In this document: positions 27,501 to 42,500 of the stretch, in pieces
Layout: each line of letters opens with the position of its first letter
How positions within the stretch are numbered: position 1 is the stretch's first letter
DNA from: Tubiluchus corallicola
Taxonomy: Eukaryota > Priapulida > Priapulimorpha > Priapulimorphida > Tubiluchidae
Reading direction: 5' to 3'
NCBI GenBank assembly: GCA_030141605.1
Contig: JAQGDQ010000044.1
Coordinates: forward strand, 406,001 to 470,000
Length of the DNA stretch: 64,000 bases
Program-made: the position numbers and the translations under genes
Notes under the pieces: generated by a model
Told to the model about the DNA's origin: nothing
The model's input: only the letters and a program-made list of their open reading frames with translations
The model's database searches: none

Positions 27501-30500
27501 CTCAACTATACATAGTGTTTGGTAATTAGTAAAAAAACAACGCAAAGTATGAATTAGTGAACTACATATCAATTTTGTGAGAATACTTACTCCGGTCATT
27601 CCTAGAGTAGCCAACTCGATGTACTGTGGTGACTGCTTGTTTCTGTACACTTGGGTGTAGCGCAACGGAGTCACATTGCGTCGGACCACGCGCAACAGTA
27701 TTAGGTAGAGGTACGATGCTGTAACACAATAATGCAACATCTTAACGACAGTCGATTACATTGACACAGATAAGATTGATTTAGCTTCAGGTTTTTGTTT
27801 ATTGAGATGTATTTGGTACTTTTTCCATTGTGGGTTAAGAGGCTTAATCTACATTGCTGTTAATAAATAAGGTTCATTTAGCTCGTCAATCTCATTTAGT
27901 AATTATGTCGCTAAAAATTAAACACTTTTTCAAATAAGTTTGCATTAATTTAAGTCCTGATATTAAATAGCTATGCGTAAGATAGCTCTATGCACTCATA
28001 CGCATGCAGACACTCAGATACGTAAACGGAGACAAGCTGAATTTCAGCTACCGATGTATTAATAAACCTGTCATAAAGACGACATTTCCATGATAATATT
28101 ATTAATCACACATTATTATATTACACCTTATACATCATTATTAATATTACCAATTTATATCACATAAAACATACAATTTACAAGGCCAACAGGATGTTAG
28201 TAAAGTAACATATCTACAGAAATTTAACTTTGTAATATCCACTCATTTCAGTACTTTTGTAATTATATTACAATATACAGTGTTGCAAGAATCTATAGCA
28301 GGTATCTTAAAACATAACCTTTAAATGAGTTCTTTACCTTTAACCTTATATATTCATTTAGATCTACAGCACAACCATATTTTAATCTTAAATTTACTTG
28401 ACCTACTATTTTCGTAGTAGCATAGCTTTGGAATTCCAGACGTGCTAGACTGCAATTTTTCTCAAAAAATTAAATTTACTGCTATAATATTATTATAAAT
28501 ACTAAAATATGTTAATACATACTAAAAAAATCTGTTTAGATTCAATAATTTAAGGCATATAACTAATTCATCGGTATAACTTCAACTTACGTCTGCACGG
28601 TTGTCTGTTGCCACGTCTGAAGTACCCTGGCTGACACAGGCAGATAGAACTTCCACCGATGCCCGTCGCGCGGCACATCTCGTTGTTGGTAAGGTCACAG
28701 TCAGCATCCGAGTCACAGAACTGAGGCAGTTCTGGTTTGTCGGGCTTCGTGAATTCGCTGTCGCAACGATCGCCCATCCAACCATCAGAACATCTGTAAG
28801 AAAACCACAGACTCGTAAAAAGCAAGAAAACTTCACAAAAAGAAACAGGGTCTCAATGTGTCTTCAAAACAACCATCTGTTGACCATTTGATGGCCTTTG
28901 GAGAACTTTGGAACTGTGACGTGTTCACGTAAAGGGTGTTAGAAATGGTAGACCCGTCACACCTAAACTTATCACCATTGAATATAAACAGGTTTCTTAA
29001 TATTTTAATAATTACATTAATCTTATTAAGTATGTTTTTCTAATTTTTCTCTTCAGGAATTAAAAACTAACAAAGTTCTAGAAGAAATATGTCAAGGCAC
29101 CAGTCTCTTTGAAAAACCCCTGCAATTCTAACCTCATCAAGGCTGTAAATGGTGGTAATCAGATATCAAATACAACCTATTTTTTCAAACTCAAAGGTTC
29201 TGTCTTGAAATTCTGTCAGTTTTTATTTATTCCTTCGGTTTCTTCTGTAAAGGGAAAATTCCTTTATTTCTTGATGCTCTGTATACAAAAGCTGGAAGAG
29301 TTGGTAAAGGGTATTTCAGCATCTAAAGTTTTGCAACCAGTATTTCAGTGAAATAACTTTGCTACATATAGTACAACGTTTATGCTACTTTCATTACAGC
29401 AGTAAATCTGTGTGATGTTAATGCTTAGTATATAATACTTGTAAGCTGTAACTAGTCTACAATCATTACCTGCATGCTGGTGCACCATTAGCATTGATGT
29501 AGCATTCGCCATTGTCATTGCAGTATTCAGCAGGACAATCTAAAAAAAAATATATTCATCATCACTTCATAAAACGCTTAATCATAATGGCAAGTCTCGA
29601 ATCAGATCTAGATTAAATGAGATTAAGTACTTGTAAATTACTAAAGAAGAATTGCTGAGGAAATCTGAGTGTGGCAACAAAGAGATTCACTATTTCAGGT
29701 GAACCTCAAGTAAATTTGTCCTAATGGAATGAGACTTGAATTTACGAAACAATCAGAAAAGTAGGCAATTAATCTTACAAGCACAGAGTCGACCAGGTGT
29801 ATCATCATCCAAATCAATGAAACCATCATTACAAGTACAGGTGTATGTTCCAGGTAGATTAACACACACGGCGTTCTCATTACAGTCATTCATTGCATCG
29901 TCCAGGCATTCGTTAGTATCTAATAAAGAAGAGGACATTATTGGAACAGTTACTATTTATTAGATAGCCTATGCCATGTAGGCATTTAACTAGCACACCA
30001 CAAACAAAGTATAAAATGGAAAGTACATAAGTAAACATGTGAATGAACAAATAAACAAAATATAAACAAGCAAAAAAAAAACAATAAAATACAAAAAACA
30101 AACAAAATAAGCAAACAACTAAATAACCAAAGATACATATAAACAAACAAGGGAAAAATAACCATAAAACAACAAACAGACAACAACAACAAACAAATAA
30201 ACAAAAAAGGCCAGAAAATAAAGAAACGAACACAAAACAAACAAAAGAGCAACAAAATAAACAAATGAAGGAAAAACAAAGAAACAACATACACTAAGTG
30301 AATAGCAAATACCTTACCCTGGAAGTTAATACGGAAGTCGTTTCTGTCCACATACAAATCAGTAGAACCGACGCTGTAGTTACTGACAATGATGGAGCGC
30401 CATAGTCGATCTACAACTGTCGTTACGTTGCCACGGAAATTCGACCGCACGCCAACGATGACAGGGAAGACGACACCGGCAGTGGAGTTGACAACGCTCG

Positions 30501-33500
30501 GTGGCAAAATGTCGACAACTCGTGATCCGAGATAGCTTGCCGCAATATCGGTCGTACCGTATGCGTTGTTGACCTAAGAAATGAAAAGATTATGAGAAAA
30601 TTTAAGTGATTATAATGTCAGGAAGCATTAAGCAACTTGTTTTGCAAAAAACAACCACCAATGATGCTAACGTAACCAGACAGATACATACTAAAATAAG
30701 ACTATAACTTATAATGTGAATAGTGAAATTTATGAAGTTAACAACTGCTCACATTACCAGATTAATAAAACAGCAAATTTCTTGAGAAAGACAAAAAAGC
30801 TGAGCCAATTCGGATTTGAACCAGAGACTGTCAGATTGAAACTCACCGACTTTAAGTACTGAGGTATAGGATCACACGGATATCCCATTCTCTTAGGCTA
30901 ATACTACCTTTTGTGAGAAATAGCTAAAACTAGCTAATAATTAGTCTCATAATTCATTTTCTCAGGTTGATGGGATAATTAATTTTTGCTTTTGGTTTAT
31001 AGATTTTTGCAATTGCTGTCAATTGCTTTTTTACCTTTTATCTTTTAACGAACACTGAAAGCATTTCACTATAATCACCAACATTAAATCACTTTAGTCA
31101 ATTTTGCCTTTTGGCGCTTAGAGAGCCAGCACACGAATTTTGAAATACATACCCCTTTCTCAGCAGTCAGAGTCAAATCTTGGTAGTCGAAGGACTGCTT
31201 GTTTTGGTAACTGTCAATATAAGTGAGTGGCACCACGTCCCGTCTGATGACACGCACAAGTATCGTGTAGATTCTTGAAGCTAGAACAGTAAAAGACGAC
31301 ATTGAAGATAGCAAACAACTGTGGCTTGTTGTTACATCCCTGGTATAAAAGTGGAAAAAGTCAATTTTGGTGTAAAATTATAATGGTTATAAAACATTTG
31401 ACAATTTAGTGCGGAAAACTAGGAATTTACAAACTTGGCAGAATTACATTACAAGACAGTGACAAAAAACAGCATGGCAAAGTTAATTATTGACCAAAGT
31501 TAAAAAAAATGCAAATTTAAAGTTTAATTCTGCAACATTTAAAACTAAAAACCCTCAAAAAGTCCACCAATAATTGGGACTATGCTTAACAAAAAACTGT
31601 ATGTTCTTCTTAAACTGATGTACCTAATTTTTTGCTTTTAATTAAAAATTGATTTCATTTTATCTCTCTTGATTAGTCAAACAGACATTTAATTCGTCCA
31701 TTCTTTTGCACGTCTCCCTAAATTTAGGCAAATAATCAACAACAAATTAGCAAGAAACCTTTCAAGTTGAAACCCAGAATAACGTGTCAGTTTTACATCA
31801 AAAGTTTGATCAGTTTAGTAAATGAATTAATGAATTAGTAAAATGAATTAAAATCACACAAGCTGATTCCACATTGAAATAAATTCTTTTCACTTGATAC
31901 CACGTGGTTTTGGGAACTGCAAGAAACTACGCAAGTGAAATTGTTATGAAAGTCAAGCATTAAGCATTAATAAAGGCACTTACATCTGCACTGAGCCCCA
32001 GCATCACGCCGGAACATTCCCGGTCCACAAACGCAAATGTTCTGACCACGAACCGACGCACATATCTCATTGTTTCTAGCACTGCATTGTCTGTCACTGT
32101 TGCATCGCACGCCGATTGGTTCGGGCGGGGCTCGCTGGCCGCACCGGCGACCTCTCCACCCTCGATCACATCTAGATGGTCAAAAAGATTTGTGATGAGA
32201 ACAAATCGTAAACCACTGTGGTCATTTCAGTTTCATAAAATATGGAAAAATAACAACATAAAAGAGAAATTGCGAAATAGTGGCATTAGACTCCAGTTTG
32301 CAAAGTTAAACATTGTTTGCCCTGTCAAATTCTAATTTAATTGCCCTACAGATACTACTGGTATGTGATACAGAAACCACGCTGGTACAGAAAAAAGTTA
32401 TTGAAGTGGGGAATGTTTTAATGACGAATGTTTCATGTCCAAAAAAAGGTAACATCTTTGTAGGTGGAGTGAGTTTCAACAATCTAAACCAAAAGTGAAA
32501 TACTCCTAGAAAAGATAACTACACTGAGGGTTTTTGTGCAATCTCTACAAAAGCCTAAGTTGAATTTACACTGTCAATCACAGACACTATTTTAATGATT
32601 TTCCCAAATCAACAAGAGAGATACCATAAATACATGGACGATAAGGATATACTGCTCAACGAGTCAAGTGGTTCTATACGCTACATGAAAGAAATCTGCT
32701 CCATATCACCAACCAACCAGAACAGAAGCAAATTATCAAGAAATTTATCGTCCAAATCACTCTAAAGTCGGTGTCTGTCAGACAGTGGGTGAGAGACTAC
32801 CGTAAGAATGTGAAATATGAATATGGGTCCAGAACATAGAATGATTGTAACTTCATTCAACTACGATATATTCAGTTTTCCCAAATTCAAAAGCCCAAGT
32901 TTAATTTAAACACATAATAGTAAGTTTCAATCTGAGAGCACGTTCACATTGCCAGGATGCCATACAGGGCATGTTCACACTAAAAGAATACCATACAGAG
33001 CACGTCCACGCTATCAGAATGCCATAAAGAGCATATTCACACTACCAGAATGCCATACAGAGCACGTTCACACTATCAGCATGTCATACAGAGCTTGTTC
33101 ACACTAGTAGAATGCCATACAGAGCACGTTCACACTATCAGGATGCCATACAGAGCATGTACACACTACCAGAATGTCATACAGAGCACATTCACACTAA
33201 AAAGGTGCCATACCTGCACTGCTGCCGTTCTCGCGAATTGATGAAACATGTTCCGTGTCGATTGCAATACGATTCAGGACAAGCTAAAGGACAACACAAA
33301 CAAAAACGTAAATGTTAACGTAAAAAACATTTCTTTCCAAGTCAAAAAGACCAAAGACATTTTAGCAAGGAAAATTATTCTTCCTGAACCACCGTTAAAT
33401 TATTAATTATTCACAGTAGAAGGTCTACCGGTTTTCCGGAAGTTTTCAAGTAAGGTTGTATTTCCTTGACAAGAAAAAGTAAAGCAGTTATGTTTAAAAA

Positions 33501-36500
33501 AATTAAATAAGCAGAAATTATACATATTAAAGTAATATTCAGAACATTCAGATATTTTATAAACAAAGTGTCCTCACATATGATGAGTGCTAATAACTTA
33601 GTGTTATTTCAACAATAAAAATTAAAAAATGCATCATATAGCAACCTTATTTCTTTAAGCCTTTATTTTTCTGGAAATTTGCATTGTAATTTCAAAGTGA
33701 ACAATCTCACATATACTTACAGACGCAAACTCTTCCAGGAGCCAGACTGCGCCGCCTAGAGATATCCGCGTAACCGGATTTGCACCGGCACTCGTATGAG
33801 CCCATTGTATTCACACAGTTGGCATTGCGGTGGCAGGAGTTGAGAGATGGATGAGCACATTCATTCCAGTCTATAAACAAAATTAAGAAACACATTAAAA
33901 TAGGAATGTAACAATTTTTTTGCAACTCATCAGAAGGATAGGGATAAGTATCGAATGTTCGAGTTTTTTAGATCAATTTCAGTTCGTTTTCATTATCATT
34001 TTCAGCCTAAAATTATAGATTTGAAAAAATTCAGCACTTCAACTGCAAATATTCTTGATTATTAAAACATTTGAAATGCTATGCCAATTTAGTTGTGATT
34101 TCTAAGCAGAATTTTTAAATAAATTGTAAGTATTTTTAGTGCAGGAGAAAAAACAAGTTATACACATGATCTTTGCGAAACTGCATTTTATTAGTGATTC
34201 AAAAATTCAACCAAAAATCTTTAAAACTGAATGCGAATTCGGTTCGAACGTCGAACGCTGAAATTGGGTTCAATTCGAATTCAAAAGTCACAAATTCGAT
34301 TTGCTTCGAATTCACTTTTTTGGTAGAGAACGCTCACCCCTGTAGAAGGGGTTACATTGCAGAAACAAGACATATAGATGTAGTGTCTACACATATTAGA
34401 CGTTACATGTAGGTGCTAGACCAGAACCAACATTAACGATAATGTTCTAAGATGAAACACTGAACGTGTAAAAGCATCTTGGATACGTTCAGAATAAAAT
34501 CTTAACCTTAACGAGCTAAACAGATGAAATCCAGTGTGGAAAATGAAGCCTCGCAGTACGAACCGAACCCAGAGGACACTCATCCATTCACTGACCAACC
34601 TCAATGTTGCTTAACTGCAGTCACCAAGCACATATCATGACTACATGACCAGAAAATAACAACAGCAATTTACTACTGTTTGATATTCTAATTACCAGCA
34701 ACAAATTTCACCTGGTTGTTCTCTCTTCTGCAGTAAAATAGTGACCATGCTACATTTGCAAATGTAAGATGAACACATGCAAAGTGTGAGTTACCATGTG
34801 AATGCTATGTTACGTATGTATGTAAAGATGTATGCTAGCAGCTAGAACTAATACTCTTCTAGGAAATCATCAGTCACTGTAGTTAAGATGTCAAAATTTT
34901 GTTCTTTAAGACTTACTGTACAAGCATTTATGGGGCGGCCTTGTGGAGAAAGTTCTTTTGCATACATCCTTAGTGAATCTAAAGTCGCTTATAACAAATG
35001 TATAAGGAAATTGTTTTCTCTGCCTTATCATTGCAGTGCAAGGGAAATGACAGTAAATCTTGCTATCCCTTATTTTAATGTGTTGCTAAGGAGACATTCA
35101 CTTTCCTTAAAATCGTGCCTTGAAATGTGCGGTAGTACCTTTGTAAGATGCTTCAGGCTTTCTAACCCTCTAAACGTTACAGCAGATGGAGGAACACATT
35201 ATATGTATAATTCTTGTACATCAGAACTCTCTCAGACGTACTTAAATGTACAGAACTGTGTTATGCTTCATCTATGTACATGATTTCTTTAATTTATTAA
35301 TTAGTTTTATCTACGAACTCTCATTTATCTTTTATCATTTACTTTGAGCAACTAACTGTATGGATGCTTTCATGTCTAAAATAAATTAAAGTGAAAAAGA
35401 AATTGAAACTGAAATACTTGAAATACATACCTAGTATCTGCAGCTGGAAGTTCACGTTGTTCACATACAAGTCCGTTCCACCAATGCTGTAGTTAGTCGC
35501 AATTACGGACTGTGCAAAATCACTTGCAACATCTTCCGCACTGCCCGGGTAGGCTCGATCGACTGCAACCACGGTATTGAAAATGACGCCATCCGGAGAC
35601 TCGGGCGTAATGGTAACCGGGTCCACGAGATCAACTACTCTTGAACCAACATAGTACGGGGCGATGTTTGCAGTAAGATCAAAAGCATTGTCAACCTACA
35701 TTAGAACAAATAAACTTAGTGAACGGAACACAAAAAAATCTGCTAGTTCCAAACTAACCGCAAATGTCCGAGAGAATTTGTTAAACATTACATTTTCATT
35801 AACTTCCACAAGAAAACACTTTTCATAAATAAAGCTTAAAAAGTTTGTCTTGAAATTTTGCATCACTTACATACTATCTTCTTGTAATGCTGTATAAAAC
35901 TTGTAAATTTAAACTTCCATGATGACCGTTAAACCGGCCATTTTGAGGGTAAGCCGTTTAGAATAAGTTTAGATAACAGCTTGAAAAAACAATCATTGTC
36001 AGAGCAATCGTAGCACACTTTTCACTATCAATCATGTGTTTTCTTGGTGAATGAGCGATGCAAACTGGAATACCGATGCAGTGCCATTTTACCAGATGAC
36101 ATGAATATTTTAAATTGTTAAGGATTTTCTTTTCTAATTACTTAAGTCTTTCAAACAGGTAAGCATAATGCAAAGCAACATAACTTTATATGGACGGTTT
36201 TTCGGGACATATATTAAAATAGCCTATTCTTCCTCTTTAAGCATTTTTTGGTGTGCTTAGCAACAAAAAACCGGTGCTAATTGTTTGCAGTAGCAGGAGC
36301 AGTAGCTAGAACAGTAAACTAACATTTGTGTTTGTTTTAACTCAAGAGGGCTGATTTAGCAACATTTACTACCAATTACAGGTAGCTAGCTACTTTCTTC
36401 TAGTGGCACAAAATTCTTCGCAGGCAGTACTTAGCGTATAATGCACAGCTTAGCAACTGTTACAATAGCAAGCTAAGTAATGTGCTTATTATTCTGCCTA

Positions 36501-39500
36501 TCTGCTGCTAGTGAATGTAAATTTCTTCCACGTGGCACTAAACTAAATGTTATTCAGTTTAGCAACACATACTATAGCACATTACCATTTTAATTTTCCA
36601 CTTTCACATTAAACCTACAGAAACTACGTGAACTACGTACCCCTGTAGTACCAGTTGTTGTTAGATCGTAATACTCGTACGTAGTCTTATCAGCAAAGAT
36701 TGGCCTGTAGTTCAGTGGTACTAGATCACGTCTGACCACTTTTACCATGATGACGAACACCAAGGCAGCTAAAGCATAGAAAAAACAGTCAGTTTCAAAG
36801 CACTGAAAACCCAATGGAAAAAAGGAAAACATCTGGAAATGGACACTAAGGCTTTTTTTACCCAGAGACTTTATTCAAAGATTGTAAAACAAAACCAATA
36901 GAAAATAATGTTATTTCAACATGATACCTAAGTATATGTTGGCCATGGGCTTGCCATAAAATTAAGCCATTCTATAAAAATTTTATAAGATTAATGTTAA
37001 TTAAAATGTTTTTTGCAAACTGGCGAACATAAAGAAATAATAACAGCAAATTTACTACAGTTTAGTATTGTAATCATAAACTACAAATTTTATTATGCAG
37101 ATCAATAAACGAAAAAAAAATATTTGATTTTATCTCCCTTGAAGATCAGGCAGAATTGACAAAAAACATCTTACGCCTGCATTGTCCGAAGTTATCTCTG
37201 CGGAAGTAACCAGGCGCACAGATGCAGGCTGGGTAACCTCGCACGGTACCGCAGACCTCGTTGTTGCCCGTGTTACATTCACTATGAGCCGTACAGGCCG
37301 GGCTGGGACGAGGAACAATGCGGTCGGAACAGTCCGGGCCAGTCCATCCTGCTTCGCAACTATCAAATTAAAAACAAACCAAGCATTAGTTGATAATGAC
37401 GACAACAACAACAGCAACAGAAATAACAACAATAATAAAGCAATATCGTGATTTGTATCTTGTTGCAGGGCTTGATAATTCTACCTGACAAATCAAATTG
37501 TTTTTTATTCTTAGTCTTACAAATTAAACTGATTTGGTTTTATTATTTCTAATAATCTCAGGAAACAGACTAAAGTTTAGAAATTGATTAGAAAAATTCA
37601 AAAATTCAGAGAAATATTAATTCTCTATTTATGAATCATTATTAATAATCTGCGGTCCCTTACTGATTTTATCTAAATCCTGCATTTGAAGCTGCATTAG
37701 TTAAATGTATAAATCACATTAGAATTTACAAAAAAAATCATTACAATAGATTCAAATGCAACTTGCATGAATTTCACAATTTCTTATGAATTTTACAATT
37801 AAAATCAAATTCCTCTACCAGGATAAGCTAACATTTTAAAGATATACTAAATGAAAATTTTGTATATTAAGCAAAAGAAAACAGTATTTGATAGACGTAG
37901 TTGTAAGCTCAAAAATATAGCACGAGACTTACCTACAGTATCTTTCACCATCATTGTTGATTCGACATTGACCATGATTATTACAGAGCACAGCCGGACA
38001 TGCTGAAACAATAGAACAGCAAGATTAAATCTCTGTATTACAAACATCTGCCAAGACTTGTGACAATTGTGACCTTCACAACGAAACATTATTTATTTGA
38101 CCTCTGCCCTCCTTCTGTTCTTGAAACTAATGCCTGACTCACAATGAAGAAACACACAGCTCCAAGCCAAACACAGATTACAGCCCGTCACATAAAGGAA
38201 GGGCACAGCCCAGGCCAAGTACAAACCATGGCCCTTTATAAAATGCACAAAGTTGAAATTGCACATTCATTTTAAAAGAGTTTTTGAAAATTTTGTAAAT
38301 CTTTCAAATTTTAATTTATTGGGAAAATGAACAGAACCATACTCAAGGTTTCGGCTGTCTAAATCAGAACCCTCAGAAAATGCACTGCACGAGAGGCAAA
38401 AGTTGCATGGTTTTGATTAGTCCGTACCTAACGTGTATTCATAACCTAACCTACATAGCCATAACTACAAATATTCCCAGTATTTCATAAATACTGATGG
38501 TAATGGCAAACAAATTCAAATTTCACTTACGTTCACACACGCGACCAACTGGCATTCCATAGCGCAGTGACGTGTCTGCGTACTCTGGATGACAGACACA
38601 CGAGAATGACCCCTCGGTATTTATGCAATCAGCGTTATCGTCGCAGTCATTGAGTTCTTCACGTGCACATTCGTCAATGTCTATAACCAAAATAAAAAGT
38701 GGAAATAAAACTTTAATTTTTCAAATTGATTCCTTGTACAACACACATACTGTACTCCAGAATCCAGCATTGAATGGCAGGTCCTACCAAATGTGGATGT
38801 TTGTGGCAAGACCAAAATCTGGCTCATTATCAAGGCTAGTACCTAAGATGAGTTACTGAACCAGCAGAGGCATCTCAGATACCTGAAGATATTAGTACTT
38901 GCCTGAATATGTAATAGTAAACGTAAGCGGATCTACATAAAGATCAGTTCCCCCAACGCTGTAGTTAGTGGATGTGATGGACTCGACCAATATCTCTGCT
39001 ACATCGCGCACGTCTCCCTTGTACTCTCCATCAACAGCAACGGTGACATTGAAGACCACGCCGCGATCACCCACGCCAATTGGGACTGGATCGACTATGT
39101 CCGTAACGGTCGAACCCACGTAGTTGGGACGCAAGCCGGTGATGTCAAATGCACTATTAACCTACACAAAACAACACAATGAAAATACACACTAACAAAC
39201 TGCTAATGTTTCTTTTAGACACAGTTTAATACCCTGTAAACTGGAAACTAGCACTTAAAGACTGAGCCTGCTCAATGTAGATGGTTGTAGAAGGGCTAGA
39301 ACCTAGATCACTATCATGACAGTGCTTCTAAGTTGAGACAGTAAACTGGCAGAATGGTATCAACCACCTTCATATTCCCTTTAACAAGTAAACAGCCTGA
39401 ACTTGCCAGACATCCTACTACTCATCACTGTATATTTAGAGAGACAAATTAGCTTTATAACTCACCCCAGTCTGTGCTCTATTGGTGAGCTCGTAGTACT

Positions 39501-42500
39501 CGTACGTAGTATCATCAGCTAGTGTTGATGTAAAGTCTAGAGGGATAAGGTCTCTGCGTACGACTTTCAATAGCAGAACATATATCTTGCTTCCTGAAAT
39601 TGCAACAAGATCATAATTTTTTTTATTTCTAATCACAAGAAAAATCAAAGAAAGCAAATCAAATACAAAATTTAAAATATGTACTAACTGCGAAAATTTA
39701 TAATTATTTACTGTGTCAAATGCTATGCTAAATTTAATAATTTCAACATTGCATCAATCAGAAGTTTACCAATACAAGATCTATCTGCATATAGCATTAC
39801 TATATCTATTTCGATAGTTCCACAGCTGGATCATTATTTCAAGTTCCTTTTACATGGCACAGAAAATACAAAACTTTAAGAAGTTTCCATTTTGAATCAG
39901 CACAAATCAATAAATTAATGCTTCAATAATAAAGCAACAAGCTTAGAGCAATATGGCAGATCTTCAAATCCACTCACCTCTGCAAGCTGCCCCAGGTTGT
40001 CTTCGATAATAACCAGGTCTACAGACGCAGTATGTTCTGTCTTCAACACCAGCGACTGTGCCACATATTTCATTGTTGGTGGCGCTGCAATCGCTGTTGC
40101 GATCACAAATACTTTCAGGTCTTGGCGGAATTCGCCGGCGATCACACAGTTGACCCGTCCAACCAGGGTAGCAGCTGTAAATAGAAAAATAAATTCTTAA
40201 ATTGCAAAAGATTTTTGAAAAATATATTTTTCTTTTCAATGTGAACGGCTACCATTTTACATGGTATGTAAAAATTTCTTATTAGGTAAAACATGGAAAA
40301 TAGATACTGCACATTTGATTCCCCTTACTTCAACTACAAAATGTTAATTTGTTAAAAGATGTAAAAACTCTAGTTTATTAAGTAAACAACATGTTAGGTG
40401 GCAGCATAAATGAGCAAGAAAATACAAGTTACTTACACGCAGTAGCGCTGACCGGTACGATCTATCATACACTCGCCATTCATACTGCAGCGGTTTGGTG
40501 GACAATCTGTAGAAAAATAATCAGTAAAAAATAAGCTTGTCTTCATGTGAATATGAGGGGGAATGAAAAATAATGAAATTCAGTAAAATAATTTTTGCTA
40601 AGGAGGTGTCTAGTATTTGTAAACGATTTTTCAAAGTGGCGAGTTTGTGGTTAACAGGTAAACAATTTCCTGTAAATTATTTTAGGAAATGGATTTATAA
40701 GTAGCTGTTTTACACCTGAATATGTTCAAGGTAAAAATGACAGAATCAGTAGCAAAACGATGATTATCACACAACAACAGCTCAGTAAAGTTCCAAAAAG
40801 CACTTCATTGAAGAAAATGATAAAAGTATGCAAATGCTATTTGATATTCAAATGCAAAAGAACTTCATTATTAAGATTAGTGAAACTGAAACACAAACTT
40901 ACCAACACAGATACGTCCGGGGAGAGCTCTTCTGACCTCCCCGGCGTCGAAGAATCCAGCTTTGCAGACACAATTGTATCCACCGTCCGTGTTAACACAG
41001 ATGGCATTTTCATTGCAGTCGTTGAGTTCACGAGATTCACACTCATTATAATCTGCAAGAAAATCCATACAAAGCACATCAGGACAGAGCTCTAAACCAC
41101 TCTTGGCAAATATAACTTTATTTAGCACAGCTGAAGAAATATCAGCACACTTAACACAAGCGCAGTTGACATACCCGTGTAATTAACGGTGAAAACGTGA
41201 TTGACGTAGAGATCCGTGTTGCCTATGCTGTAGTTCGTGGAAATGATGGAACGTGTCAATTCTTTTGCAATGTCTACTATGGTGTCTGGGTATTCACTGC
41301 AACAAAAATGCAATAACTTAGACTAGAATAACAATCACCGATCAGACATACTCAACATAAACATCTCTTCTCACCATTTAGTGTCCGTGAAAACAGTTCT
41401 ATCTGATACTAAGTAAAAGACCAGATTTTTCGCTACAACTGCAAAATACAAAAAGTTGAAAATTTTAGCGCCAAAAATGTTACTGTATCAGGACTCAATA
41501 AACATTGCTAATTTTTGAAAAGCTCTTCAAAAAACTTCCAATGAACTTCACCATTGTCCATCAACTTACATTTACATTTACATCCATGTGACATATTTGT
41601 TAACATAAACATTAAGAAATGTTACATAACCACACAGATCTTTACTATGAAATATGATCAACTTTGGAGAATACAATAGCACAAAAGCATACTAAGAAAT
41701 ACTCTATTACCACTCTCACTTAACATTACACTAATACTCAAAGAAAGTGGAAAAAAGCTCAAATAATAACATAAACTGATGCACAATTTAACTCTAACGC
41801 AGCCAAACAGCATGTAACATCACACTATAGAAAGACTTTGCCTAAATAGACAAATACTAATGTGATTAGATGCAAAGAACATAATGCAATGCAACGAAAA
41901 AACATGTAACGTCACATTACAACAAAAGACTGCACCTCTGTACTTGCAGAAAGAAATGATGGCAATATGGAAGATCCACCGAGAAATTCAATGCCAAAAT
42001 TCTTATTAGTCAAAAAACACAAAAGTCAAACTACCAGTATACCATAGTTCACATCAAGAACAATTAAACACGTCAATCTCACCCGTCGACAGCGACCAGG
42101 TATCGGAAGACAATTCCCTCCGGTGTAAGCCCGATGTTAACAGGATTCATGATTCCGAGTACAGCAGATCCGATGTAATACGGCTCAATTGCGCTGATAT
42201 CAAAGGCATTATTTATCTAAAGTAAGAAAAAAATGTGTCAAAAAGTATAAAGATACAGTTCAGAACTCTGTTATCTAAGGTCCAGCACTCAATGACAGGG
42301 TCTGCTTAATGTAGCTGATTGTGGCAAGACCCGTATCTAACATCAATGTCAAATGTAGTCCATCAATGTCAAATGTAAACCTAACTTGACCTTTCCCTGC
42401 TTAAACAAAGTCTATTATCCTAATTCTGATAACTTCTAGTTCAAAATCACATTTCACAAACATAAAACCGTGACCACGGTAACACAGTGAAGATGATTGT

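Noticed and set aside
29913-30507. Long minus-strand Phe/Leu/Cys/Val frames resembling membrane proteins
   Set aside because: They come from the AAACA-type low-complexity intron and run out of the SEA 5 exon past its donor.
32957-33211. Regular 31-bp repeats that could suggest a CRISPR array
   Set aside because: Units are head to tail with no unique spacers, lie in a eukaryotic intron, and one end merges with a splice donor.
38901-38906. A sequence error or pseudogene instead of a GC donor
   Set aside because: The surrounding exon is intact and in frame, and GCAAGT after CAG is the usual form of real GC donors, so a GC-AG intron is the simpler reading.
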